In this document: in pieces, positions 38,002 through 47,804 of the stretch
Layout of the letters: every line of letters starts with the position of its first letter
Numbering within the stretch: position 1 is the first letter of the stretch
Source of the DNA: Nocardioides humi
GTDB lineage: Bacteria; Actinomycetota; Actinomycetes; Propionibacteriales; Nocardioidaceae
Reading direction: 5' to 3'
Length of the DNA: 64,000 bases
NCBI RefSeq assembly: GCF_006494775.1
Contig: NZ_CP041146.1
Coordinates: 5,208,001-5,272,000, forward strand
Made by a program: the position numbers and the translations under genes
The notes under the pieces: model-generated
What the model saw: only the letters and a program-made list of their open reading frames with translations
Told to the model about the DNA's origin: nothing
The model's database searches: none

Positions 38002-40797
38002 ATGCCACAGCAATGGGCGCAGGGCGAGGCCCTTCTCGGCTTCGTACGCCGCGACTTTCTTCGTCGCGCCGACACGGCCTCGGTGCCCACTACGCTGTCG
38101 CGGGTGGAGGAGCGCGCCGAGCAGGTACGAGCGGTGGCCGCGTGGTTGGCCCGTGGCCGTGGCCTGCTGATGGTGGTGGGCGAGCCCGGCGCCGGCAAGA
38201 CGGCCGTCCTCGAGGCGACGATGCCGTCGACCTCCGTCCGATGCTGCGCGAGGTACGCCGATAAGGGGGTCCCGCTCGGATCGGTGCGCACCGTACTGGC
38301 GACCCTCGGTATCGCGCAGCCTGCCGAGCTCCGGGACCTGACCGCCCGACCGTGCGGGCCTGACGTGGAACGACGCTTCGCCGACGCCGGTGCTTCTCTC
38401 CGAGCCGCCTTGGCCCCTCATCTCGTCGTGCTGGACGACGCTCACTGGGCGGACGCCGCCAGTCTCCGGGTGCTCGGTCGCGCCGTGCGCGGAGCAGACC
38501 GCCCTGTCCTCGCGGTCGGCACGCGGCCGTGGAACGCCGAGCATCACCCGGGTGTCGCCGACCTGGTCCGTGTGGCCGGTCCGGTCGGTCCCGTCGGCCC
38601 GGTGACCGTGACGGTGCCGCCGCTGACGCCGACCGGCGTGCGTCGCATGCTCGGTCGGCTGGATCCCGGGCGGTCGTGGTCCGACGAGGACGTCGCCGAG
38701 TTCCATCGCCGCACCGGAGGGCTGCCCCTCCTCGTCGAGGCCGTCGTCGGCTCGGGGACGGTGCCTGACGGCAAGGCCGACCTGGCGGCGTACGTCGCCC
38801 ATGAGCTCGCCGGCCTCGGCCAGGACGCTGTCCGGGTAGCCCGTGCGGTGGCCGTGCTCGGAGGGACCGGCAGCCTCGCGGACGTGGCGGCGGTCAGCGA
38901 CACGGACCCGGCCGACGTCGCGGACCTGCTCGACGCCATCGCCGCGGCGGGACTGCTCGGCAGCGGTCCGACGCCACGGATCCGGCATCCGCTGCTCGAG
39001 GAGCTCGTCGCCGCGCACGGGGGACCGGGAGCGGCCCGCTCCGCCTACGCGCGCGCCGCCCGGCGCGCTCACGCCACCGGCGGCGACGCCGACCGGCTCA
39101 CGGGCTTCCTGATGTGCTCCTGGCCACTCGGCGAGAGGTGGGCGACCGAGGCCCTCCTCGACTCAGCGCGCGCCGCGCGGAGTACCGCCGACGCTCGGCT
39201 CGCCCGAACCCTGGTGGAGCGGGCTCGGGCCGAGCGCGCCGACGACACGGACACCCGTAGTGAGCTCGGGACCATCGAGGCCTGGACGGCGCTGCAGCTG
39301 GAGCCGGCTCCAGCAGCGCTCGTCCGGGTCGAGGAGATCATCGCCGCCCAGGAGCGGTCGGGCGCTCGCGACTGGGCCGACCGGACCCGCTCCGAGCTGG
39401 TGGAGTTCGCCATGTTGGCCGGCGACCTCGACCTCGCGCGCGCCCAGGCGCGCGCTCTTGTTGTGGCCGACGACGGCTGCGACGACCTGGGGCGGCACGC
39501 GCGCGGTCTGCGGGCATTCCTCGGTGCGAGCTTCCTCGCGCCGGGCGCCGAGCCCGAGCGGCTCTCGGTTCTCCGTGGTGCGGATCGTCTGCTGGCGTCG
39601 GAGCGGGTCGACGCCCTGCCCGTTCTCGCCCACGCTGCCGTGACTTTCGCGACCGCCGGCCTGGACGCCGAGGCTACGGGAGCAGTGGAGAGGCTGCGTG
39701 GAGTGCGGTTCGAGCAGCATCCACGGATGTTGGTCGAGCTCGGCCTCGCCGGTGTGGCCCTGGTCCAGTTGGAGCGGCTCGACGACGCGGCGGAGGTCTT
39801 CGCCGCGGTCGGCGGCGCCGCTACGCTGCATCGGATCGACGATGTCGCCGCCAACGCCCGCACCTGGGCCGCCCGGATCGCCGGCTGGCGTGGCGATGCC
39901 GGGGCAGCCCGGACGGCTGCCGACGAGCTCGACGCCGGCCGCGTGTGGCCCGTGCTGCGGCCGGTCGCCGCGGCCGCGGTGCTCGATGCGGCGCTGCTCG
40001 ATGGCACGGACGCCGAGCTCGAGGAGGCGCTCGCCGCCGCCCGGTCGGAGCTCGCCGTATCGGCGGTGCCGCACGGGCCGGGAATGGCCGATCTTCTTCT
40101 GGGCTGCGCGCGGGCCGAGCACGCACTCGGTCGCCCCGCTGCGGCAGCCGAGCTCGTGGCGCGCGCGGCCGTGGCCTATCCCGTCGGCGACTGGCTGGCG
40201 CCGTGGCCGCTGGTCGCGCTCCACGTGGACGGCGGGCCGGCCCTCACCCGGAGGGCTGCCCCGGTCGTCCGCCGGTGGACGTCGCTGGCACGGCCCGTCA
40301 CGGGAGGCCTCGCCACGTCGTGGCCGACTCCGTGGACAGGCGTGGAGCCGCCGTCCCCGGACCCCGCCGGCACTTCCTTCCCCCTGGGTATCGAGCTCCT
40401 CCTGCTTCAGGGACGCACCCTGCGCCGTGCCGGTCGCCACGGCGCCGCCCGGCCGGTGCTCCACCGGTCCCTGGCCACCGCCCTCGCCGCCGGACACCAC
40501 CGGATGGCCGCGGCGGCACGGGCCGAGCTGCACCTCGCCGGGGGACGCGCGGGGAGCCAGGCACGCCCCTACGGCCTCACCCCGGCCGAGCAGCGGGTCG
40601 CCGTACTCGCTGCCGACGGCCGCAGCAACCGCGACATCAGCGAAGTCCTGGTCGTCTCGGTGAAGACCGTCGAGTCGCACATGACCAGGCTGCTCGCCAA
40701 GACCGGTCGTCGTCGTGACGACCTTGCGGTCGTGGTGGCCGAGATCCGTCGGTCCTCCCCGGCCGGGCACGATGCGCGCGCCTCCGGCACCGGATGA
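38002..40797 (+). CDS. Large LuxR-family ATPase regulator 1
   Basis: 931-residue regulator of the LAL type: an N-terminal ATPase, a long helical TPR-like sensor region and a C-terminal LuxR DNA-binding domain. Walker A is GEPGAGKT (about 58-65), Walker B is LVVLDDAHWAD, and the helix-turn-helix is LTPAEQRVAVLAADGRSNRD followed by SVKTVESHMTRLLAKTGRR. ATG 38002 lies behind GGAG; a later start is possible because the first ~35 residues are not conserved in type. It sits between an RCC1 protein and a delta-60 repeat protein, which it may control. Confidence 0.83.
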   Translation: MPQQWAQGEALLGFVRRDFLRRADTASVPTTLSRVEERAEQVRAVAAWLARGRGLLMVVGEPGAGKTAVLEATMPSTSVRCCARYADKGVPLGSVRTVLATLGIAQPAELRDLTARPCGPDVERRFADAGASLRAALAPHLVVLDDAHWADAASLRVLGRAVRGADRPVLAVGTRPWNAEHHPGVADLVRVAGPVGPVGPVTVTVPPLTPTGVRRMLGRLDPGRSWSDEDVAEFHRRTGGLPLLVEAVVGSGTVPDGKADLAAYVAHELAGLGQDAVRVARAVAVLGGTGSLADVAAVSDTDPADVADLLDAIAAAGLLGSGPTPRIRHPLLEELVAAHGGPGAARSAYARAARRAHATGGDADRLTGFLMCSWPLGERWATEALLDSARAARSTADARLARTLVERARAERADDTDTRSELGTIEAWTALQLEPAPAALVRVEEIIAAQERSGARDWADRTRSELVEFAMLAGDLDLARAQARALVVADDGCDDLGRHARGLRAFLGASFLAPGAEPERLSVLRGADRLLASERVDALPVLAHAAVTFATAGLDAEATGAVERLRGVRFEQHPRMLVELGLAGVALVQLERLDDAAEVFAAVGGAATLHRIDDVAANARTWAARIAGWRGDAGAARTAADELDAGRVWPVLRPVAAAAVLDAALLDGTDAELEEALAAARSELAVSAVPHGPGMADLLLGCARAEHALGRPAAAAELVARAAVAYPVGDWLAPWPLVALHVDGGPALTRRAAPVVRRWTSLARPVTGGLATSWPTPWTGVEPPSPDPAGTSFPLGIELLLLQGRTLRRAGRHGAARPVLHRSLATALAAGHHRMAAAARAELHLAGGRAGSQARPYGLTPAEQRVAVLAADGRSNRDISEVLVVSVKTVESHMTRLLAKTGRRRDDLAVVVAEIRRSSPAGHDARASGTG

Positions 40798-40834
40798 CCG
40801 GGGCGTGGGCCTGAGGCGGTCGGCGGGATCTCGC

Positions 40835-42220
40835 TCAGTGTCGGCCCCGGGTGCGCCATTTGCGGTCGGGCCTGCCGTTCTGTTTCAGACGCGTGATGAC
40901 GACGCGGTCGCTGCGTGAGCCCTTCGCGGTGGCCACTCCGGCCACCCAGATGCGGCCGCGCGCGTCGATCGCGACATCGGTCGCACCGGCCGATCGGGTG
41001 CCCTTCAACTTCTTGGCGCGGTACACGCCGTTGCTCGCGAAGCCGGCGTCCAGACCGTCCTCGCTGGCGTAGCGCAACACGGTGAGTCTCGGATAGCTCT
41101 GCCCGACACTCACGACCCTGCCGGCGGCATCGACCGCCATGGCGTCGCCGCCCTCCAGGAAGCCGGAGGTCACGTCGGTCAGCAACGGAGCGCCGTCGGG
41201 GAGCCCATCGGCGTCGTAGCGCTGAAGGAAGAACTGACCGTGCGTCGCACCCGACACCGTGTATCCGCCATGCGGTCGTGCCGCCAGCCCGCGGCTGAGG
41301 GCGCCCGTGACCGGGAGACCGAGGGTGTCGGAGGTGTAGCCGCCCACGTCACCGAACGAGGTGTCGAGCGCGCCGCCGGAGGTGAACCTGGCGACCCCGG
41401 TCTCGGACGGTTGGCCGATCCCGCGGAACACACGAAGCTCCACGACGACCCTGCCGGCGGCGTCGATGACCGTCTCGCCCGCCCCGGTCCCGACGTAGGG
41501 GCCTTCCTGCGCGCCGTAGACCGAGAGCCGCGCAACGCCGTGGTCGCCGAATCCAGGATCCAGGCGCCCAGCTCCGTCAAGGCGAGCCACGAGCGCCGCC
41601 GACGGCATGGTGCTCCGGCCCGACACGACCAGGCGGCCCGACGGTTCGATCGTGACCGCCGTCCCCGATGCGTGGTCGACCGTCACGACACCGCGACGGC
41701 CGAAGCCCTTGTCCGGCTTCCCCTTCTTCGTCAGGCGCAGCACGATCAGGCGGGCACGCTCCCCACTACTTGCGTTCGAGGCGCCCACCACGACGATGCG
41801 GCCACGGTAGTCGAAGGCGATGTCGGAGACAGCCAGGTTCTTCTTCACCTTCAGCCGCGCGATGCCGTCGCCGGAGAACGTCTTGTCGAGCCTGCCCTTC
41901 TTCGTGTACCTGAGCAGCGCGAGCCTGGGTCCAGAGGTGGTGGCGACGACCGGTCGCTGGCGGTGGTCCACCGCGATCACCGGGCCACTGCCGAGCGACG
42001 TTGTCCCTGCGCCGTGCGCCGTCGTGACCGGCGTCGACACGGTTCCGGCCGGGTCCTTCGCCCAAGCGGCCGCTACCGGGCTCAGCCCCGCGACGGCGAC
42101 TGCCACGGTGAGAGCCCGGATCGCCGTCCTGCGGCACGAGCCGGTCCCTGAGCGCAGAAGGCGAGTCATCAGTCTTGTCGAGTTTTCGGAACGTGAGAGC
42201 TCGGTGATGTGCTGGGCCAC
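40835..42220 (-). CDS. Secreted delta-60 repeat protein
   Basis: 461 residues. A signal-like stretch (AIRALTVAVAVAGLSPVAAA) leads into about seven delta-60 repeats with the pattern LLRYTKKGRLDKTFSGDGIA, ARLDGAGRLDPGFGDHGVAR and ARFTSGGALDTSFGDVGGYT, each followed by DVAIDARGRI-type strands, a beta-propeller built of ~55-residue blades. The start GTG 42220 has a TAGGGT six bases ahead, suggesting a leaderless message; ATG 42169 would give a tidier signal peptide. Role unknown; probably extracellular binding. Confidence 0.75.
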   Translation of the reverse strand: MAQHITELSRSENSTRLMTRLLRSGTGSCRRTAIRALTVAVAVAGLSPVAAAWAKDPAGTVSTPVTTAHGAGTTSLGSGPVIAVDHRQRPVVATTSGPRLALLRYTKKGRLDKTFSGDGIARLKVKKNLAVSDIAFDYRGRIVVVGASNASSGERARLIVLRLTKKGKPDKGFGRRGVVTVDHASGTAVTIEPSGRLVVSGRSTMPSAALVARLDGAGRLDPGFGDHGVARLSVYGAQEGPYVGTGAGETVIDAAGRVVVELRVFRGIGQPSETGVARFTSGGALDTSFGDVGGYTSDTLGLPVTGALSRGLAARPHGGYTVSGATHGQFFLQRYDADGLPDGAPLLTDVTSGFLEGGDAMAVDAAGRVVSVGQSYPRLTVLRYASEDGLDAGFASNGVYRAKKLKGTRSAGATDVAIDARGRIWVAGVATAKGSRSDRVVITRLKQNGRPDRKWRTRGRH

Positions 42221-42287
42221 GATTCCACCCTAGAAGTGCCGTCGCCGCGTGTCAGGTAGTTCGAGGTTTCGGGCGTCGCTGTGGGGT

Positions 42288-42449
42288 TTACTCTCGACGA
42301 TCCCGGCGGTCGTCGCTTCGAGTGCGTGCGCTTGCGTGAGACGTCTCGGCGAATGGTCGACGGCGGGTGCGGGGCTCACACGCGGCGAGCCAAGCGACCG
42401 CGGCGAAGAGGAGCAGCACGAACAACGCATCGAGCAACATGAGTCTCAT
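42288..42449 (-). CDS. Possible small lipoprotein or single-span membrane protein
   Basis: 53 residues from ATG 42449 in the 345-base gap between the delta-60 gene and the BCCT gene. MRLMLLDALFVLLLFAAVAW is strongly hydrophobic and ends LAAC, a lipobox-like sequence, followed by a short arginine-rich tail. No ribosome site is obvious and no family is recognised. The rest of the gap holds only the two divergent promoters. Confidence 0.35.
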   Translation of the reverse strand: MRLMLLDALFVLLLFAAVAWLAACEPRTRRRPFAETSHASARTRSDDRRDRRE

Positions 42450-42565
42450 CGTGCCCCGGCTGCCCAGGCTTGTCATTCTGAGGTGGTACGGCTCGGGCAG
42501 CCCACGGCCCGCAGTTCCTGCCGGGTAACGTGCTGGGCCGAACTGTCCACAACCCAGGAGTCACC

Positions 42566-44227
42566 ATGCCTGCGACTTTCACGTCCAGTTCGACGCGCGA
42601 GCCCGAGGAGCGCATGCCACCAAGTGGTCGGCGGCTAGTGACCGCACCGCGCGTCTTCTATCCTGCGGCGGGCCTGCTGGTCCTTTTCGTCGTGATGACC
42701 GCCGTGTTCCCCAAGAAGGTCGGCGAGGTCATCGGCGACCTGAACACCGGCGTCGTTCAAGATCTCGGTTGGTGGTACATCGCCGTCGTCTCCGGCTTCG
42801 TGTTCTTCGCGCTCTGGATTGCGGCCTCGCACATGGGCAACGTCGTCCTGGGCAAGGACGGCGACGAACCCGAGTTCAGCCTCGGGTCATGGTTCGCGAT
42901 GCTCTTCGCGGCCGGGATGGGGATCGGGCTGGTGTTCTGGGGCGTCGCGGAGCCGCTGAACCACTACAGCTCTCCGCCGCCCGGTGCGGCAGCGGACACG
43001 GCATCCCAGGCGGCTCGCTCGGCCATGGACACCACCTTCCTGCATTGGGGCCTGCATGCGTGGGCGATCTACGTCGTGGTCGGCCTCGCCATCGCCTACT
43101 CGGTGCATCGACGGGGGAATCCGATCTCTCTCCGGTGGGCTCTCGAACCGCTGCTGGGGGAGCGCATCAAGGGCTTCTGGGGCGACGTCATCGATGTCAT
43201 CGCCATCCTCGGCACACTCTTCGGCGTTGCGACATCGCTCGGGCTCGGCGTGAGTCAGATCGGTGCCGGGCTCGCGTACCTCGACGTCATCGACGAGCCG
43301 ACCACGTGGCTGCTGATCGCGTTGGTCATCGTGATCACGTCGATCGCCCTGACCTCGGTGGTCACCGGCGTGGACAAGGGGATCAAGTGGCTCTCCAACC
43401 TCAATATGGTCGTCGCCGTCGGACTGGTGGCAGCGGTCTTGGTGCTGGGGCCGACGGTGTTCATTCTCAGCGACTTCGTCACCCAGATCGGGTCGTACAT
43501 CGAGAACTTCTTCCAACTCTCCTTCAACGCCCGGCCCTTCCAGGACGACGGCAAGGCCTGGCTCGGGGGCTGGACAACGTTCTACTGGGGTTGGTGGATG
43601 AGCTGGGCGCCGTTCGTGGGCGTGTTCATCGCGCGGATCTCGAGAGGCCGGACCGTTCGTGAGTTCGTGATCGGCGTTCTGCTAGTCCCGACGCTGGTCA
43701 CCTTCCTCTGGTTCGCGGTGATGGGCGGTACCGCCCTGCACGAAGAGCTCTTCGGCGACCAGACAATCGTCGATCCCGAGACCGGGGTGTCGACCAACAC
43801 TGCACTGTTCCAGATGCTGGATCTACTGCCCGGTGCGGCAGTCCTGAGCGTGATCGCACTGGCGTTGATCGTCGTCTTCTTCGTCACCAGCTCCGACTCC
43901 GGATCCTTCGTCGTCGACATGATCGCGTCCGGAGGCGACCCCAACCCGCCTCGGTGGAGTCGTGCGCTCTGGGCCGCGCTCGAGGGCCTGATCGCCGCAG
44001 TCCTGCTGTATGTCGGGCTGAATGCGCAAGAGACCGATCCGAGTGTTAATCCCCTCGGGGCCCTCCAGACGATGGCGATCCTGCTGGCACTGCCGTTCAG
44101 CATCGTCATGGTTCTCCTGGCCGTCGCCACCGCCAAGGCATTGATGCGCGAGGAACGTCGGCGACGGCGTCACCAACGCGAGTGGCTCACCGAGCAGCTC
44201 ACGAAAGAGCTCGACCGGGACCGCTGA
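42566..44227 (+). CDS. BCCT family betaine/carnitine/choline transporter
   Basis: 553-residue secondary transporter for quaternary ammonium osmolytes, with about twelve helices. BCCT signatures are GMGIGLVFWGVAEPLNHY, LHWGLHAWAIYVVVGLAIAY, and the tryptophan-rich substrate region WTTFYWGWWMSWAPFVGVFI followed by ARISRGRTVREF. AGGAG precedes ATG 42566. A C-terminal basic cytoplasmic tail (EERRRRRHQREW) like that of osmosensing members is present. It probably imports glycine betaine or a relative; with nhaA this suggests salt-stress functions. A hairpin terminator follows. Confidence 0.9.
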   Translation: MPATFTSSSTREPEERMPPSGRRLVTAPRVFYPAAGLLVLFVVMTAVFPKKVGEVIGDLNTGVVQDLGWWYIAVVSGFVFFALWIAASHMGNVVLGKDGDEPEFSLGSWFAMLFAAGMGIGLVFWGVAEPLNHYSSPPPGAAADTASQAARSAMDTTFLHWGLHAWAIYVVVGLAIAYSVHRRGNPISLRWALEPLLGERIKGFWGDVIDVIAILGTLFGVATSLGLGVSQIGAGLAYLDVIDEPTTWLLIALVIVITSIALTSVVTGVDKGIKWLSNLNMVVAVGLVAAVLVLGPTVFILSDFVTQIGSYIENFFQLSFNARPFQDDGKAWLGGWTTFYWGWWMSWAPFVGVFIARISRGRTVREFVIGVLLVPTLVTFLWFAVMGGTALHEELFGDQTIVDPETGVSTNTALFQMLDLLPGAAVLSVIALALIVVFFVTSSDSGSFVVDMIASGGDPNPPRWSRALWAALEGLIAAVLLYVGLNAQETDPSVNPLGALQTMAILLALPFSIVMVLLAVATAKALMREERRRRRHQREWLTEQLTKELDRDR

Positions 44228-44246
44228 GCACCGCATGTTCCTCGCG

Positions 44247-44276
44247 GGGTGGGGCGGCGCTGGCGCCGCCCCACCC
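44247..44276 (+). terminator. Hairpin terminator after the BCCT gene
   Basis: GGGTGGGGCGGCG and CGCCGCCCCACCC form a perfect 13-bp stem with loop CTGG, 19 bases after the stop codon. It lacks a T run, as many actinobacterial terminators do. Confidence 0.75.
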
Positions 44277-44404
44277 GGCTATCCGTCCGACGAGGACAAC
44301 TCGCTTGCAGCGCGATTCCTGATTCTCCTGTGCCGAAGGGCAGCGAGCGGTAGCGTCACATCGACGATCTGGCAACCGAGGCCGAGGCGTAAACCCGGGG
44401 AGAC

Positions 44405-45349
44405 ATGAGACGCATGATGACGGAGAGTCGGCGCCACCGAGGACGAATCGCGGCGCTGATCACCGGCGTGGTCCTGCCGCTGGGCGCCATTGTGGTCGCG
44501 TCTCCGGCCGATGCGGCGACTTTGAGTATCTCCGACCCTGTGGGTGACCTGGCGCTGGGCAGCAACGCCGCTGTCGACATCACACAGGTCGAGGTGAGCC
44601 ATGGCTCGGAAAGCCTGACGGTGGCGGTGACGTTGGTCGACACCGGTGTCCTGCCCGCGAATCTCTCGGTCTATGTCGACACCGATGGCGACCAACTGCC
44701 GGAGTTCAACCTTTATGCATCGCCGTCGGGGGCGGCGGTCTACAACCACACCGACGAGTTCAGTTGGCAGGGCGGCTCGGTGGTGTGCTCGGCCGGCGTG
44801 AGCAATGCCGCGCAGGCAGGGAGACGGGTGCTGTCGCTGGCGGCTGCTCGGGCTTGTCTGGGCCGGCCCGCCAGCATCAGGGTCTACGTCGTGGCGGCGA
44901 TGACCGGCGACGACCATAGTCGAGACTCCGCTCCCGGTGCCCCGCCGTTGGAGGGATGGAATTTCGACTGGTCCTCACCCATCTCGGCGGACGTCGCTGC
45001 GGCCCCGCTGTCGGCCCTGCCGCCCTCGGACCAGCCACCCGTCGTCGGTGGCAGTGCCAAGAAGAAGGGAGCCGGGGTCGTCATCAAAGTCCGTGACCAC
45101 CTCCTCCTACCAGCCGGCGTCACCCAGGCCCAGGGCTGCCACGGGATCGTCAAGCTCAAGGTCAAGAGAAGCAATCGAGTCGTGGCCAAGGCCAAGGCCA
45201 AGGTCAAGAAGACCTGTGTCTACAAGAAGAAGATCAAGATCAAGAGTTCGCAGGTCGGCTCCGCCAAGCGGCTGAAACTGCTTGCGACCTTCACGGGAAA
45301 CGGTTCGGTGGGGCGTTCCAAGGGCGCCTACACCGTGAAGGTGGAATAG
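44405..45349 (+). CDS. Secreted protein with lysine-rich C-terminal domain
   Basis: 314 residues. Signal peptide GRIAALITGVVLPLGAIVVA is followed by a DOMON/beta-sandwich-like domain of ~170 residues (ISDPVGDLALGSNAAVDITQ, LSVYVDTDGDQLPEFNLYAS) that may bind calcium through DTDGDQ. After the linker PPSDQPPVVGGSAKKKG comes a highly basic beta domain (KLKVKRSNRVVAKAKAKVKK). No enzyme motif is recognised. It belongs to the group of exported proteins with basic tails found through this region. Confidence 0.72.
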   Translation: MRRMMTESRRHRGRIAALITGVVLPLGAIVVASPADAATLSISDPVGDLALGSNAAVDITQVEVSHGSESLTVAVTLVDTGVLPANLSVYVDTDGDQLPEFNLYASPSGAAVYNHTDEFSWQGGSVVCSAGVSNAAQAGRRVLSLAAARACLGRPASIRVYVVAAMTGDDHSRDSAPGAPPLEGWNFDWSSPISADVAAAPLSALPPSDQPPVVGGSAKKKGAGVVIKVRDHLLLPAGVTQAQGCHGIVKLKVKRSNRVVAKAKAKVKKTCVYKKKIKIKSSQVGSAKRLKLLATFTGNGSVGRSKGAYTVKVE

Positions 45350-45389
45350 CGACCGAGGAGAAACTGAGCCGAGGCTCCTCGGCTACCGG

Positions 45390-46427
45390 TCACTCACCCT
45401 CTGCGGGTGGCAGCACGCCGAACTCGGACTGCCGTGAGGGATCGATCTCGATCCAGGCGCACGGTGTGTAGTCGCCGTAGTCCTGGAAGTGGGAACCCTG
45501 GCCGCTGCCGACGAAGGGGCCGAAGTTCACGAGGAGCCAACCCTCGCGGTAGAGCCATGGGTGGCCGGAGAGATCGGCCTCGGCGAACCAGCTCAGTTGG
45601 GCGTCCTCGATCGCCCCGATGCTCGGCCGGGGGCCGGCGAGCAGGGTGATCCCTTCGACCGGCCACGTGTCGTCGTGGCCACGGGGCTGAGGGCAGATGC
45701 CTCCGTGTCCACCGAGTGCCGTGGCCAGGACCGGCCACCCGTCGGAGAGCGTGACAGCCCGCTCGACTTCCAGCGTGGGCTCGTCCGCGCAGGCGCCCTC
45801 GGATCCAGGCCGACGCAGGCGCTCCGTGATGAGGAAGGCGTTCTCGTCCGGCGCGGGGACCACCTCGTCGACCAACGGACCGCAGCGGTGGGTGCGGGCG
45901 ATCGGGTTCTCGACCTGCGCTGCTGTCACTGCGGCCGGGTCCCAGGTCCAGATGTAGTAGATCGTCGAGAGGCTGTTGTCGTCCTGGACGACCAGCGGGA
46001 CGAGCGCGTCCTCGTCGCCGTCGGCGTCCACATCCACGTACGCCGCCTTGCCGACCGTGACCACCGGGCCGGTGACGGGGTTCGTCGTCGTCGGTTCCGC
46101 GACGGGTGTCAGGTACCGCTGGCTCACCTGCTCCCGCCACTCGACACCAGTGAAGTCGAAATCCCGGATGGTCCGGGCCGAGGAGTCGGCCGCGTCGGAC
46201 TCGGCGACCGGCTCGGACACAGGGTGATCGGCCCCGCCGGCGGATGACGCTTGTCCGCCACCGCAGCCGGACAGGATGAGCACAAGCCCGGCGAGAAGGG
46301 GTGGCGTCCGTCGGCGAGCTGTCGCAGTACCCGTGGCTCGGCCTCTGCCACGCCTCGCTCCCGGCCTCCTGGGGCGACCGTCGATCCTCTCGTGGAGCTT
46401 CTTGGTCAGATCCTGCATCTCTCTCAT
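45390..46427 (-). CDS. Lipoprotein of unknown function
   Basis: 345 residues. A long arginine-rich N-region precedes the hydrophobic stretch LLAGLVLILSGC, a good lipobox. The mature part contains AAYVDVDADGDEDALVPLVV, a calcium-binding-like DxDxDG loop of the VCBS/FG-GAP kind, and a C-terminal tryptophan-rich segment WLYREGWLLVNFGPFVGSGQ. No named family is recognised. ATG 46418 is an alternative start. Leftward, downstream of the two-component genes but separated by 146 bases. Confidence 0.65.
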   Translation of the reverse strand: MREMQDLTKKLHERIDGRPRRPGARRGRGRATGTATARRRTPPLLAGLVLILSGCGGGQASSAGGADHPVSEPVAESDAADSSARTIRDFDFTGVEWREQVSQRYLTPVAEPTTTNPVTGPVVTVGKAAYVDVDADGDEDALVPLVVQDDNSLSTIYYIWTWDPAAVTAAQVENPIARTHRCGPLVDEVVPAPDENAFLITERLRRPGSEGACADEPTLEVERAVTLSDGWPVLATALGGHGGICPQPRGHDDTWPVEGITLLAGPRPSIGAIEDAQLSWFAEADLSGHPWLYREGWLLVNFGPFVGSGQGSHFQDYGDYTPCAWIEIDPSRQSEFGVLPPAEGE

Positions 46428-46573
46428 CCAGTTCGGTCGCCTGTCGAGCAGTTGAGAGCTCGCGGATTCGGCCCAGAGGAGCCTTCAGCGCACCAACCTA
46501 GCTTCGCCAGCCGGCGGGCGATGGAGGTTGCGGCGATTCTTCGGCGTCAGACAGGTACGGCCCGAGGCGGAGG

Positions 46574-47791
46574 TCAGCCGACGTCGACGGGGACGTGACC
46601 TCGGACCAGTGTTCCGCGGCCCGGCGCCGAGGAGATGTCGAGGCCGCCGCCGCTCGCGCCCAGCCGGTCGCGCATGCTGAGCATGCCGCCCGTGCCGGAG
46701 GTCTGGTCCGCGACGAAGCCCTGGCCGTCGTCCAGAACCTGGAACCACACCGTACCGTCGCCGGCTCCCAGGGAGACCAGGACGTGCTCGGCGCTCGAGT
46801 GCTTGGCGGCGTTCTGGAGCGCCTCGAGACAGCAGAAGTAGACAGCTGCCTCCAACTCGGGGAGATGGCGCCCGGGATCTCTCAGGTCGAGGGTGATTCG
46901 GAGTGGGTAGCGGTCGACTGCGGAGCGCAGCGCCTCGGCGAGGCCGTGCTCGGAGAGAACCGGCGGGTAGAGCCCCTGCGCGAGGTCGCGGACCTCGTTG
47001 TGGGCGATGTGGACCTGGTCCCGGAGGTCCTCCAGTTCGCGCATCGCCGCATCTGGATCTGTGTGGCACCGCGACCGCACGGCCGACAGCGCGATCCCGA
47101 TCGAGATCAGCCGCTGCTGCGCTCCGTCGTGCAGGTCGCGCTCGATTGTGCGCCGTTCCCGATCCGCGGCCGCTACCACCCGGGCGCGCGATCGCCGCAA
47201 CTCGTCGGCCTGTTCGCCCAGCTCGCGCTGCGCGTCCAGCGCGCCGGAGAGGGCGGCCTGGAGCCGGAGGCTGTTCTGGAGGACGACGAGCCCCACCATC
47301 GCAGCCAACGCCGGTGTGAAGAGCGCCAGAAGAGTACGGCGGATCCAGGCCGGTGTGGCTTCGCTGAGGCCGGTGACATCCTGGAGCTCGCCGGCCAGAA
47401 CGACCGTGGTGCAGACGACGACCGACACGGCAACGTACGCCACGAGCCTTCGTCCCTGCTCGGTGCCTGTCGCCAGCACGGCGGGCAGCAGTGCGGCCAA
47501 CATCATCAGCGGCCACGAGAAGGTAGCGGTCGCGGCGGCGACGACGGCGATGCCCCAGTTGGCGCCTGCCCACCACAGCACAGCCCGTTGGAGATCGCCG
47601 CGGCGCAGGGGGGCCAGACCGATGACCATCGTCACGCCGCACAGTGCGACCATCGCTGTGAGTGCCACCAGCACCGTCGAGTCGATCCACAGGACCCGGA
47701 TCGCTGCCATCATCAAAGTGGCAGCGAGGGCGACGGCGATGTCGGCCAGTAGGAGGCGCCGGATCCGGACTGCCTGGGGCGTCAGCGACAC
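46574..47791 (-). CDS. Sensor histidine kinase, NarL/LiaS type
   Basis: 405-residue membrane kinase. Five or six N-terminal membrane helices (ADIAVALAATLMMAAIRVLW, WGIAVVAAATATFSWPLMML and others) form the sensor, followed by a coiled coil and the HisKA_3 box RRTIERDLHDGAQQRLISIG with the phosphorylated His. The ATP-binding domain has EALQNAAKHSS, DDGQGF and GTGGMLSMRDRLGA. It is followed on the minus strand map by its response regulator 13 bases upstream, so they form one system. Signal unknown. Confidence 0.88.
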   Translation of the reverse strand: MSLTPQAVRIRRLLLADIAVALAATLMMAAIRVLWIDSTVLVALTAMVALCGVTMVIGLAPLRRGDLQRAVLWWAGANWGIAVVAAATATFSWPLMMLAALLPAVLATGTEQGRRLVAYVAVSVVVCTTVVLAGELQDVTGLSEATPAWIRRTLLALFTPALAAMVGLVVLQNSLRLQAALSGALDAQRELGEQADELRRSRARVVAAADRERRTIERDLHDGAQQRLISIGIALSAVRSRCHTDPDAAMRELEDLRDQVHIAHNEVRDLAQGLYPPVLSEHGLAEALRSAVDRYPLRITLDLRDPGRHLPELEAAVYFCCLEALQNAAKHSSAEHVLVSLGAGDGTVWFQVLDDGQGFVADQTSGTGGMLSMRDRLGASGGGLDISSAPGRGTLVRGHVPVDVG

Positions 47792-47804
47792 GGTTCGTCC
47801 ACCC